A DNA stretch of 64,000 nucleotides from Allium sativum (lineage: Eukaryota > Streptophyta > Magnoliopsida > Asparagales > Amaryllidaceae), in NCBI GenBank assembly GCA_030737875.1, contig CM060910.1, positions 620,695,303 to 620,759,302 on the forward strand. Direction: 5' to 3'. Made by a program: the position numbers and the translations under genes. The notes beneath the pieces are model-generated. The model saw only the letters and a list, made by a program, of their open reading frames with translations, did not search any database and had not been told where the DNA came from. Positions 1 to 10,550 of this stretch are shown here, in pieces (positions within the stretch are counted from its first letter, which is position 1; each line of letters starts with the position of its first letter).

Positions 1-720
1 AACTCCGGTATGTTCAGTTGGGCTGCCTGTTATTGTTTGGGGTAAAACCTCTCACTAGAAGTACGCCTAAGTCTACCATCTTGTTGGGGATCATCTTGTT
101 CATATGATACAAGTCTTGGTACAGAGAAAGAGAAAAGTATTAGAGAAGCTCTATCACATACGTTCTTCTCAGTTTATCTTGTTTACCTTGTCATACCAGT
201 TTTATACGCTGTTGTCTCTCTTATCCAGTTTATATGCCTGCCATGATACTTTTACTTATTTATATGCTAAAAGTAACTGGACTCACCAGACTTTATGTCT
301 GACCTATTTTGTCTCCTCTTCTTTCCCTTCCGTTTCCCCCTAGGTTCTCAGGGTGGGAATACTCAAGCTTGATCCGGATTCTTCTTTACTTCTGCTTGGA
401 GCTGCTTAGATGTACTGCTTGATTTCGTACCTTTTCAACTATGTCTGCGCTTTTGGGGATTATACTCTTTTCATGTTTATTCAACTCTGATGATTTTAGT
501 ACAAGACGGAAATTTTAAGTTGATGTACTGGGTTTAATGTATTTCAGACTCATGATGTAACCATGTTTTGAACCACGATGTTTTCTGCTTAATAAAGTTT
601 TAAATTCCGCAATTATTTTATATCTATCTTGTAATATTTATGTTTCTGTTTACATATAATGCTTCATGAAACTTAATGCATTCTCTTAATGAGTGACATT
701 AACGGATGTGGGGTGTCATA
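1..720 (+). mobile_element. 3' part of a family-A-like Ty3/gypsy LTR (LTR0)
   Basis: The segment matches the distal ends of the A LTRs at 12480-13021 and 56330-56838. Shared blocks include the short hairpin CAGACTTTATGTCTG, the pyrimidine tract with CCCCCTAGG, a polyadenylation signal AATAAA at 591-596, and the terminal block ending GGGGTGTCATA (CA changed to TA). No primer-binding site follows, so this is the end of a 3' LTR or solo LTR cut by the window edge. The reading frame at 104-343 lies inside the LTR and has no family signature. Confidence 0.8.
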
Positions 721-1102
721 GAGATTATTTCCAAAGGCATGACCTATTCACAAACTTTATTCAATGCACAAGTCTTCAAGCAGATTCAACAATAATAACA
801 ACGATGCAGGAACAACCACTTCCCAACAACCTCTATCAGAAGTGGTGATGAAGCCTGACATCTCTTCTCATAATAAATCAAAAGTTAATCATTAATTATT
901 AATAATTCATAATTAATTATTACTTCTTAATTTCTAGTCATTAATTTTTACTTATTACATCTTAATTACAATTTAATATTTTTTATTGAAACCTAATTAT
1001 TATTTATATATTACTAAATACCAATCATTAAATATTTATTAGTAATAATTAAAAGCTAATTACTATTATTAATCATTATTTGTTAAAAACAGACATCTTT
1101 TA
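721..1102. other. AT-rich unassigned DNA
   Basis: No gene is seen. About 880-1090 is low-complexity AT-rich sequence with repeated ATTAATTATT-type words. 721-870 is more complex but matches nothing I recognise. Confidence 0.6.
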
Positions 1103-1317
1103 TAATTAACAAAAACACTTGTAATAGACATCTATTACAATTGGCCAGAAAGAACAGTAGTAATAGGCATCAATTACAACTAGCAAAACAAAAAAGTTGT
1201 TGAAAATTAATCTATTACATCTTTTTGAATAAAACAGTTGTAAAAACCCTTTATTACAACTGTCATTTTGTGACAGTTGTAAAGTTACAGTTGTAATATA
1301 GTCTTTTTGTTGTAATG
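1103..1317. mobile_element. probable CACTA (EnSpm) transposon end
   Basis: The stretch carries repeated ACAGTTGTAA / TTACAACTG words in both orientations, as in CACTA subterminal regions. It ends at 1303-1317 with CTTTTTGTTGTAATG, one base from the reverse complement of a CACTA-type terminus. TAT at 1318-1320 could be half of a 3-bp target duplication. The opposite terminus was not found, so this may be a solo end. The call is by motif only. Confidence 0.4.
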
Positions 1318-2382
1318 TATATGAGTTGTTTGTTCTGATTTTCACCACTTCAAGTTATTTTCACCTAGATCTACATCATGGTAAGTATATTTTTGTTGGA
1401 ATCACTATAGGATCTAGTCTAACAACTTAAATATGTAGGTTTCTATGCTAACTAATGTGTTATTGCAAGTTAGATCCATTTGTTTAATTCATTTATTGTT
1501 TATCATGAATTTGGTGAATTCCTTATGTTTGAATGATCGAAAATCGTTGTGTTAATACTTGTTGAGGATTTGGTTTGACTGATTTGTGAAATTGAATGTT
1601 TTGCTCTAGTTTTGGATCAAATTGGAGTTGGATCAAGTGGGTTTTTGTAATGGATCAAATCGAGGATTCGTAGCATGGATCGGCTGGCTTATACTTAAAG
1701 AAGTGGAGTGGATCGGGCATAAAAATGGTGATGGGTAAGTCATTTTTCTATGGATTGAGCGAAACTAGAGTGGATAGGAATTTCTGGGTTTAACAGCATT
1801 TACAAACGTTGTAAAAAGTGATGGATTGGGCAAAATCTGGGTGTGGATCGGGCATGTCAAAAACATGGATCAAGCAAGGTTCTATAGTGGATCGGGAATA
1901 AAAATGGAGTGGATTGGGCATAAAAAATAGACTGGGTCTGACATGTGAAAATAGTGGATTGGCCAAGGGGGAATTCGATGAAAAAGTTGATCGTGCAAGG
2001 TTTTTGCTTGGATCAGATTTTCTGGGTACGACAACGTTTTACAAACGCTGTGAAAAGGAGCATGGATCGGGCAAGTTCTGGGGCAAGGATCTGACATGAT
2101 GGATCAGGTAGAAACCATAGCGTTTCTGAAACGCTGTGAACGGGAACCATAGCATTTTTGGAAACGCCGTAAAAAGGAACACTGTGGTATGTTTTTCATA
2201 GAAAAAAGGCTGAAATACTATGAATTGAATATCGACCAAAGATGTATGTTTTTGGTTCAATGATGGTTATGGCTTCAACGTGAGTTCAAGGAAGAATATT
2301 CGAAGTGTTTTAACGTGCTCGTTGATCGTAGAAAAGTAACGAATGTGAGGACGACTCAGGATGATTTGATCTCGTGGATAAT
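1318..2382. repeat. degenerate field of GGATCGGGCAT and AACGCTGT motifs
   Basis: From about 1610 to 2200 the word TGGATCGGGCAT and variants recur many times. They are interspersed with short dyads such as AGCGTTT…AAACGCTGT (around 2115-2180). The pattern looks like the subterminal array of another class II element, but no termini were identified. The short open frames here on both strands are composed of repeat words and are unlikely to be genes. Confidence 0.45.
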
Positions 2383-3300
2383 TGATGTGCACGTAAAAAT
2401 GCACATTTATATTCACATATTTATCCTTGCTTAGTTTATAAAAAATGTCATATGTGGGTATTTTATCGCATTTAAACCATACTTTAGATGGTTACAAAAT
2501 ATCATAAATTCATCACCATACAAAGGAAAAATGGTAATTTTTGTGCTTATGTTATTTTGAGAACTTTTACTTGGACATTTTTCATTGTTTTTGTAGACGT
2601 TTGGTGCATTTGGAAGAGAGGTTCATAAAGATTTATATGCATACAAAGGAATGAAGAGGAAATAATTCTCATACATGATCTTAGAGGACCCCACCTACCT
2701 TTCCACTTACTACACTTAGAAGCAAATGGACAAATAAGTGGATGTTAAAGCTTCAGGCAAAATTGATGATGGATTAATTATAGCTTGATGATTACTTAGT
2801 GGCTACACTTCCTGAATGGAATTCTTGGTAGCATGCCAAAATGAATTAGGGTTTTACTCATTTAACCTCTGTATGTTGATGTAAAAAGGATCTTGGATTT
2901 TATTTAGTTTAGAGTAAAGGTTGAAATCAAAACCTCTATTGCTCTTCCATGGCTTATTAGCCATTTCTCTTGTGTAATCTCAGTTTAATGCAATTTTATT
3001 CCTTGTTCATTTGATTCTTGTTATTTACTTTATGCATTAGTGTAGTTTAGTTTTATGCAAGTAGTTTAGATCTATTTTGTTTTTGTTAATTAGTTCTTTC
3101 TTTTGTTTTGTTCATACTACTGTTGAAACTTACATGTGTTGATTCGTTAGCACATATGAGTAGTTAATCCCTTTGATTTGAGGGTAATGAAGCTCTCTAA
3201 CTTTGTGTAAGTTCAACATTTGTATGATTTGTGATCTGTAATTTGTGCTTCATATTAGTGGATGTTGATGTAAGTTTATACAAGTGATTTTGATAGTCTA
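2383..3300 (+). mobile_element. possible Athila/Tat-like LTR fragment
   Basis: It starts TGATGTGCACG with a small dyad (GTGCAC…TGCAC), then a long T-rich non-coding stretch. The layout resembles Athila/Tat LTRs of plants as I remember them. No second LTR, primer-binding site or target duplication was found, so the right boundary is arbitrary. It has no coding capacity. Confidence 0.3.
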
Positions 3301-3416
3301 TGTTTGTTGACAATAAAATAGGCTATGCTTAGTCAATGTAAACACAATTACATCAATATTTTCTAAGTGGTTATTTTTTTTTTGAGGAAGACGGATGAGT
3401 AGCATGGAGCTACCCA

Positions 3417-3419
<3 letters not shown>

Positions 3420-3467
<48 letters not shown>
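3420..3467. repeat. (AT)n microsatellite
   Basis: An uninterrupted AT dinucleotide run lies about 50 bp inside the 3' terminus of the minus-strand LINE, on the body side of its poly(A). It may have grown from an A/T-rich LINE tail. Confidence 0.95.
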
Positions 3468-3469
<2 letters not shown>

Positions 3470-3749
3470 CCAGTTGCGAAGCCCAACTGGTGGAAGTTCA
3501 AGTTAAACGAGCAATATTCAAAGCATTACATCCCTACAAAAACTTATACACAGTTTATAAGCATCATATAATTTACATCGATAAACTACATAAAATAAAA
3601 CACCACGATTTCTTCCAAGCTACACTGATGCATCCATTAAGTGCAAGTCAGGGCTAGAGATTCCATGATTTGATCCAACGGATTCAGCAGGGCTATTTTG
3701 TAATGGCACAGCAAGTCTGAAGTGAGCCTGAATGCCAAACCAGTCCAAG

Positions 3750-4570
3750 TATGATACAGATGAATAATGAGTCTGCATATTCCATCAAAAAGTTTACGAG
3801 GCTTATCAAATGCTGCAGCATTTCTTTCTCTCCATATGCACCAACCGTAAATAGCTAAAAAAGAATCTGAAGAAGGATCAACCAGATTGTACTACCAGTA
3901 ATAAAAAACTGATGAAATAACAGTGATGAAACCAAGTAAATGGGCACTAGTTGCAGCAAAAATAGGGTAAGACACATCACAGTCGAAGAATAAATGATAC
4001 AATGATTCCTCATGGTTGCAACATAGGGCACAATTAGGGTTCGATATTAAATTATGCTTATAGAGTCTAGCTCTAGTGTTAATTCTTTCGTGAATGGGGC
4101 GCCATTAAAAGAAGATAACTCTTGGAGCAGTTTACCTTCCCAGATTCCTGCAAAATTAAAACATCTCCAAGTAAAATTGAGGAATTGATATAAGGATGCA
4201 ACAGTATAACCTTTTGAAGGGGATAAAGCCCAAGTATAATAGTCAGAGGAATCAGATATGTGAATATGGCGAAGCAAATTAGACACAACGTGAAGGTCAA
4301 GGAAAATGGGTACATCAAATAAAGAAGAAGGGGAGAGACTAAAGGGGCCTGATGACAAGATAATAAAAACGGAGTTGAACAAATGATTGGCATAAGAGAA
4401 AAGAGCACGGTAAAATACCAATAAGGGAAGTTCATTATGCCAAATGTCAAGCCAAAATGGACATGAAGAACTATTGCCCAATTTGACATGAAACAAAATT
4501 TGATACAAGGTATAGTTGAAATAACATCTAACCAAAAAGGAGAAGGTTTGGAAGAGGGAGGGAAATGCAA
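3750..4570 (-). pseudogene. LINE ORF2 C-terminal zinc-binding (zf-RVT) region
   Basis: Open fragments at 4047-4570 contain the pattern FWLDIWHNELPL, typical of the plant LINE domain that follows the reverse transcriptase. Further downstream, around 3780-3850, minus-strand codons read GWCIWRERNAAAFDKP, a conserved tail motif of plant L1 ORF2. The segment is broken by frameshifts, with two overlapping frames around 4079-4535. The intact domain is thought to contribute nucleic-acid binding; here it is only a fossil. Confidence 0.75.
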
Positions 4571-4900
4571 AACAAAGTGGGGATTAGAAGAATAATGAAG
4601 AGAAAGGATCCATTTTTTCCAAAGGAAAGAACTAGGGGAAATTAGGCACCAAATCTATTTTGAGAGTAATGCTGTGTTGAAATTTGAAAGATCAACAATG
4701 CCTAAGCCTCCCTGTTTGCTATGTAAACATACTATTTGCCAGTTAACAAGCATCTTGATGTTACTGCCATTCCATAAGTAAAAACTTCTGATCGCCTGCG
4801 GATTGAATCAAGATTCCTTGAAGAATGATCGAATCAATTTTGTTAATCACCCATTTAGGTAACTTATGGAAAGGCATCCAATAAGAAGGGATTGCAGAAA

Positions 4901-6202
4901 TCATCGATTTAACAAGTACAATGCGTCAAGCATAAGATAAAGAGTTGTCCTTCCATGCATATATCCTTGATTCAATCTTGTGAATGAGAGGATACCAATC
5001 GTTTTTAAATAATTTTGAAGGTCAAAGGGAATGCCAAGGTAAGTAATGGGGAAGTGTTCAATGGGGAGGTTAAGGAGAGAAGAAAGTGTAGGACACAAAT
5101 GATCAGAATTACCCAACATGATGATTGAAATTTTGGAAAATTTTATGGAAATGCCTGAGACCAATTCGAAAACATACAACAGGACCTTGAGGCAATGAAT
5201 GTGATGGGGATCAGGTGAGGAAAAGATGATGGTATCATCAGCAAACTACAGGTTAGAGATTGAAATTGTTGAATTTGGGAGATGGATACCATCCAGAAGG
5301 TTATTAGCTGTGGCTTTCTTCATCATTTGATTAAAGACATTAGCTATAAGAACAAAAATGAGTAGGGATAATGGATCTCCTTGTCAAAGTCCTCTAGATG
5401 ATTTGATTGAACCACCCGAACTACCGTTGATTATGATGGATGAGAAACTTGTTTTCAAAATACTTTCTATCCAGTTACACCATCTAAGTGGGAAGCCTCT
5501 ATGTTTCATCATCTGGATAATGAAATCCCAATTGACAGAATCAAAAGTTTGGAAAAATCCAATTTCAGAAGAACTCCAGAAAAATCCAATTTCAGAAGAA
5601 TTCCAGGGGTTGAAGTATAATGGAAGAAGGAAATAACCTCTTGTGTTGCTGCAGTGAAATCTAGAATGTTTTGACCATGGATACAAGCAGACTGCTCTGG
5701 ACCAATAAGGGGAGAGATGATAGATTGAAGATGATTGGCAAGCACTTTGGTAATGATTTTGAAAGAAGTATTATGCAAGAAAACCAGAAAGAGAGTTAGC
5801 ACCAACAGATTTACAAATGAGGACTATGTTAGAACTGTTTAGTCTGGAGATATGTTTAGGATTCTCATAAAATTCCATGCTCATTTCAATGATGTTGTGT
5901 TTGATGAAGGACCAAAATTGCGTAAAAAAGGATAGCCCAAAACCATCAGGCCCAGGAGCCTTATCATTGTTCATTTCTTTAATTGTGTCCCAAATCTCAT
6001 TTTCAAAAAATGGTTGGTCGATAGGGAGAGAGGAGGGGGTTAAGGTATAAACAATGCCAGTCAATAGATGGTAAAAGAAATGGAGAATTGCCAAGGATTG
6101 AGTGATAGTAGCTTGTAAAAACCTGAAGAATGCCAGACTGATTAGTAATAGATTGGTCATTATGTATGATTTCAGAGATGATGGATGATCTCTTCCTACC
6201 AT
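4901..6202 (-). pseudogene. LINE ORF2 reverse transcriptase, broken
   Basis: Recognisable blocks in order on the minus strand are: NDKAPGPDGFG near 5940 (entry to the RT fold), GPEQSACIHGQNI near 5690, LLKLDFS near 5600 (motif A), FDSVNWDFI near 5530, and FADDTIIF near 5230 (catalytic FADD box). YLGIPF follows near 5030. The frame shifts between motif A and FDSVNW, and a TAG stop directly precedes FADD (probably CAG to TAG). The intact enzyme performs target-primed reverse transcription; this copy cannot. Confidence 0.85.
5553..5606 (-). repeat. 27-bp tandem duplication across RT motif A
   Basis: Two adjacent 27-bp copies (5553-5579 and 5580-5606) differ at one position. On the minus strand they duplicate nine codons around LLKLDFS, the segment holding the first catalytic aspartate of the RT. 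The duplication keeps the frame. Confidence 0.9.
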
Positions 6203-6416
6203 TGGCTAAACGATGAAACTAAGATGTATTTCGGTCACCTTCATCAATCCATTTGGCTTTTGATCTTTGCTTCCATCCAATTTCTTCTTGTTTAAAGAGG
6301 TTATCTAATTCATTTTCTAGATTTTTCAAAGAATTTCTTTCATCGTTGTTCAAGGGGCGAGATTCTTCAGTGATATTGAGCTCAAGGATCGCATCTTGAA
6401 TATCAGAGATACGTGA

Positions 6417-7307
6417 TCAAATAGGACCCCAAATGTGTTTAGCCCAAGGTTTTATTAATTTCCTCAATGATCTTAGTTTTAGAACAATACGATGGGCTGC
6501 AGATTGGGCTTGAATAGGTTGAGCCCAAACTGTTTTGACAAAATCTAAAAAAGATGGTTCAAGTTGCCAAAAACGCTCAAATTTGAAGGGGCGATTAGAT
6601 ATACTAATTGAGCCAGTATATAGTAAGATGGGACAATGATCTGAGATAACGGTGGCTTGGCCATGAAGCATTGATAAAGTGAATTTGTCCTCCCATACTG
6701 CATTGAAAAGGAAGCCATCAAGCTTAACAAGAGTAGGTTCAGATCTATGGCTAGAACAGGTAAATGAATGGTATCTAATTAGGGAGCCAATTAGGACACA
6801 ATCAAAGATGAATGAATTAATAGCTTCATAATCTGATGATATATTGCCAGTATTTCTTTCGAACACTGTTCTCGTGGTATTTAAATCCACACCAATAACC
6901 CATGGTCCTGTAAATTTGTTTGCAAGATACCTACAATGTTCCCAAAGATTTATTCTCTCTTGTATGTTCTGAGGATCATAAATATTTGAAAAGAAATAGA
7001 TGGTGTTCGAAGCAATATGTTTGAGGGCAACATGTAAGGCAGATTGATTAGAGAAAGATAGATGAAGGAAACAAACATATTCTTCCATAATGTTATAAGA
7101 CCCTCCCTTTGATTCAATGGAATTAACATAGATCCATCCAGTTAAGAAGGATCCACCGATAAGTCTGAAGTGATAATTGGTAGGGTCAACTAGTTTGGTT
7201 TCTTTAAGCATTAAAACATCTAAGTTAAGTGGGGATAAAACATGATTAATCGCATGGCATTTTGAGTGGTCGCCCAAACCACGTACCTTCCACGTGATTA
7301 ATTTCAT
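6417..7307 (-). pseudogene. LINE ORF2 apurinic-like endonuclease domain
   Basis: This is a 296-residue open frame starting MKLITWKVRGLG, the usual start of the plant L1 endonuclease, followed by LKETK (catalytic Glu region) near residue 35. GVDLNTTR near residue 140 stands where family members usually show GDFN, and SDHCPILL (SDH motif) follows near residue 220. The domain nicks target DNA for priming. The first motif normally reads WNVRGL; the Asn is replaced by Lys here, removing a metal/active-site ligand. It is the longest open frame of the window and is cut off from its RT by later damage. A protein product is unlikely. Confidence 0.85.
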
Positions 7308-8180
7308 TGGTGTTTGTTAATATGCTCCTGCTCTAATGCATGCATGGCATCATAATGTGAGTCACACCAACTCACACCCATGCAATCTGCAATTCTCTTA
7401 TTTAAGCGTTTATTAGATGATGAGAAAACAATAGGGGTTAAAAAGCTACCAGAGGTGTTGGGGTTGTTATGTTTGGCGCTTCGGCGAATGAAGATTGGTG
7501 AAAGATACTGTGGCCAATCCTGATCATCCATCCATTGTTATTGCGGTGGAGATTAAGGAGGAGGTATATCAACTGGTTGAATGGATTGGATGGGAAGAAC
7601 AACAAAATTGAATAGTGGAGGATAAATGTCAGATGGAAAAGGGATAAGTTGGTTTAGCGACACATTTGGATTGTCATCCATTACTGGGTCAGTTTCAATA
7701 AGATCTGGTTGGTTGACTTCATGGCTTTAAAAATTAGGAGGTTAGGGTTAGGATAAGCATTGAACATGTTTTCATGGAAAATTAATGGAAGAGGGGGGGA
7801 CATGGACGCTTCGTTGATCATAGCATCAAATCTTTCATAAGTGTTTATTGGCGAGTGGTTTTCATGCATTCATGGGGCAATCTATTCATCCTCATTATCC
7901 AAAAACATTGTTTCAGGCCTTATACCAGGGTGTGAGTGGCTACTTTTTTTCACTTTGATAATGTGTGTCTTATTATTAAAGTGGGCAGCAAAAGAGCTTA
8001 TTGAACCAATGCCTTCAAAAAATAGAATTTGGACTAAAAATTGACGATGATCCACGTGGCACCAGTCACAATCATCAAAGCCAAGACTCTTCCCATGGGC
8101 TTTAGTATCTCTGCCACTGCATCTTTTGTGTTTTAGGAATTCAGGTATACATTCAATTTTAGCCCAGGATTCAACCTCTA
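7304..8180 (-). pseudogene. LINE ORF1 C-terminal part, broken
   Basis: Upstream of the endonuclease on the minus strand lie open pieces at 7304-7531 and 7681-7869. A further frame around 8040-8180 is rich in Cys and His (CDWCHVDH). The position fits ORF1, the nucleic-acid-binding protein of L1 elements, but I see no intact CCHC knuckle or RRM. Assignment is by position. Confidence 0.5.
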
Positions 8181-8195
8181 GAGTAGGTTCTTTTC

Positions 8196-8885
8196 CTGGA
8201 TTGATATCTATTTCTGATCATCCTATCAGGATTCTTTTCCTGGCTCTTCGCATTCTTTTATATCTGATCCTTTATTTAAGTCTCTGCACCTAGATACTAG
8301 TATGGTTTTGTATCCCGTTAGTTTCTCAAACCCATTAGGGGTACGACTCATTTATCGAGGATTTGTCGGGGTTTGAGAATCTCTGTATTAGGCGTCGGGT
8401 TTGGTTACGATGCATATGTTCTTGATTTCATAAGATACATTTTGATTCTAGGATGGATGGGTTAACCATATATGGAGCCATTCTAGATTGTGGGAGGAGG
8501 GTCACTTCTGACTTGCCATAGAAAGACTCTCGAGATTTCTTATGACCCCAAAAGGGTCTGTAATGCCTAGTCTCCTAGAAACACTTGATATATCTATCGA
8601 TGATTTACGACATGTGACTCCTAAGAGAAAGAGGGAACTTGATAAGTAAGTAGGGGAGCTACTTGAGAAGAAGTTTGATAGGCGAATTATATCAGAATGA
8701 GAAACCTATTGAAGACAGTCCTTGGTGAAGCCCGTCATTCTATGATGAATATTCATTCAAGAGGGGATAAATTGTATATAGTTCGAGGTAGTGAAGCTAA
8801 ACTTGCGAGAGAAAGTGAAAGTAGGGAAGGAAGCAACGATGGGATGAGTTCCAACTTACATACTTGGATTAGAGGTTAAGACATT
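8196..8885 (+). pseudogene. family A internal fragment (int0): protease, RT-leader and integrase remnants
   Basis: It is colinear with 28083-28790 and 57460-57999. At 8451-8510 the codons resemble the end of a gypsy aspartic protease (pattern DxxxGMDWLTxYGAILDC, with small losses). About 8640-8690 resembles the leader before the RT (ELDK…LLEKKFDR). 8697-8879 carries TVLGEARHS…IHSRGDK, resembling the HHCC zinc domain of integrase. Protease active site, RT and integrase cores are absent. The fragment joins directly to LTR1 through a deletion at AGACATT (8879-8885). Confidence 0.75.
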
Positions 8886-9042
8886 TGATTTGTGTAAATC
8901 GGACACCATATGAAAAGGCTATTAAGGTTTGAAGTTTGTATGCATATATGGAAGATATATATACATATAAATTCAAAAATATTCAAAAATCAGCAAAACC
9001 AGAAATCCGGCGTGCAAATCGACGAAGGGCCAACATATTGAA

Positions 9043-9155
9043 GTCGACCCGAGACCGTGCTGGGTTGGCCTAGGGGTCGACTTAGGATCTTGAAGGTCGA
9101 CACCCATGAAGATGGGATGACCTAGGGGTCGACCCACCTGAAGAGGGGTCGACCT
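9043..9155. promoter_or_regulatory. cluster of five GTCGAC motifs in LTR1 U3
   Basis: GTCGAC occurs near 9043, 9076, 9096, 9129 and 9149, mostly as GGTCGACC/GGTCGACA with CCTAGGGG linkers. The cluster ends about 70 bp before the TATA box. Equivalent clusters are at 48894-49035 (LTR2) and 59014-59125 (LTR3). Confidence 0.75.
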
Positions 9156-9222
9156 ACCCGTGGCTCTGGAAACTTCTTTTCTGAACCTGGACAACTTTGG
9201 AGCTAGATTCATGAACCCAAGG

Positions 9223-9233
9223 CTATATAAAGG
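9223..9233 (+). promoter_or_regulatory. TATA box of family A LTR
   Basis: CTATATAAAGG is a strong plant TATA box, conserved at 49105-49114 (LTR2) and as CTATATAGAGG at 59204-59214 (LTR3). Transcription should begin about 30 bp downstream, placing most of the LTR in R-U5. Confidence 0.7.
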
Positions 9234-9444
9234 ACCCTAAACCAAGGTTTTATTCATCTAAAAACAATGATGACGGCGAAGCTCCGCTGCAACAAAGATT
9301 GAACGACCTAATCTACTCCAAATCTATATTAGCAAATATTATACAAATTCAACGATTGCTACCATAAATTCAGCGATGGCAACAACAACTTATTCAACAT
9401 GTTCTTCGCAGTAGTTTGGATCCATTTCCTTAGATCTATTCACT

Positions 9445-9711
9445 ATGAGTTCATGTTATTTTTAGATCTGAATATTTAAATAGTAATCTTGATTTGTATA
9501 TAAAAATTGGATCTTAAATCGATGCCTAATCAGTTCTATTATGACATAATTATCAGATCTGCATTTATATGTTCATATCGCCACCATTTTAAATCTTGTC
9601 ATAATATGCCTATTCATTTTATGCCTATTTCTGTGAGTTTATTATTGATTTGTTATTATGCCTATTCTTGATACTCTTCTCTCCCTCTTTTCCCTTTTTA
9701 TTTTTATATAG
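9445..9711 (+). other. probable leader intron of family A LTR (donor decayed)
   Basis: A long pyrimidine tract ends in TTTTATATAG at 9702-9711, a good 3' splice site. The aligned donor reads ATGAGTT here and GTGATTT in LTR3, consistent with an ancestral GTGAGTT. Related LTRs B and B' keep GTGAGT and GTAAGT at the matching point. Confidence 0.4.
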
Positions 9712-10339
9712 CCAGGCTACCTTCGAGCCTAGGCCTAACGCCGAAAAATGCGAACATGCGAAATTGGGAATGATTAGGAAAGACATAATTTGGGATGTAA
9801 TTGATATTGGAAAATATGGATCTAAATTTGGGCATAAATTTGGAAATATACGAATATGGGTTTGGAGGCATATATCTTGTTGGATAATATGAATTTAGGC
9901 ACGCATTGGAGTAAATGTAAATATGGAATTGGGTATAAAATGGGACATGTCTAAATACTGATTTTGGACATAAATTGGGATGTATGTGAATATTAATTTT
10001 AGGCATACATTGGAAAATATGCGAATATGGATTTGGGTATAACTTGTATTGAAATGGGTGAATATGAACTAGGGACATAAATAGGAAAATATGTAGATTT
10101 GGGTTTGTTCAGAACATATATGTGTATATGCCCTGGCTTATAACTTGGGAAAAAGAGCATATGGTGCATAATTAAAAGGTTAATTGAAAAGGGGTGTAAA
10201 AGTCTATGATTTGAATAGTGAATTGGGCATATAATTAAATATGGGGAAAAAGAGAAATAATCACCCATAGTGACATAGGTAGATTTGGATAAAAATAGAA
10301 TATTTAGTAATTAAAATTAGGAATTGTAATTGTACTTAT

Positions 10340-10550
10340 GACATGAGGTTAGGTTGCATTAGTGGCGGAAGTCTGCCTGGACCCGACCGACATATCCAAC
10401 AGTCACTAATGATGAATCTTATGTGAAAGTTCTAAGTGCGCAAATACGAATCGGGCTAAGACAAGAGGTTAGCCCCAAATGTGGAATAAGGCTTCCCAGA
10501 CCCAACCGGAATATCCATCATCCACACGTTGTAGGCCTAATGTTGGAGGT
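10340..10550 (+). repeat. tandem pair of hairpin modules (LTR1)
   Basis: Module 1 is at 10340-10431 and module 2 at 10460-10550. Each begins GACA-GAGGTTAG and ends CTAATGT-GAGGT, with a dyad stem and a CCGG-containing apex. Both are partly decayed here. The LTR2 copies are at 54136-54228 and 54256-54347, where module 1 is nearly perfect (CATTAGTGG/CCACTAATG and TTAGGTT/AACCTAA). Confidence 0.7.

Larger units (their letters stand above)
3376..8195 (-). mobile_element. degenerate L1-type LINE
   Basis: Read on the minus strand the order is: end of ORF1 (about 8180-7304), endonuclease (7307-6417), reverse transcriptase (about 6200-4900), then the zinc-binding RT-associated domain and C-terminal tail (about 4570-3750). 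A run of A on the minus strand (T run near 3373) marks the probable 3' end. The 5' side abuts family-A internal sequence near 8195, and ORF1 looks incomplete there. I found no target duplication. Frameshifts and stops throughout show an old, inactive copy. Confidence 0.85.

Noticed and set aside
2383..3300. A firm call of an Athila/Tat element
   Set aside because: Only one LTR-like stretch is present, without primer-binding site, partner LTR or target duplication. It is listed at low confidence only.
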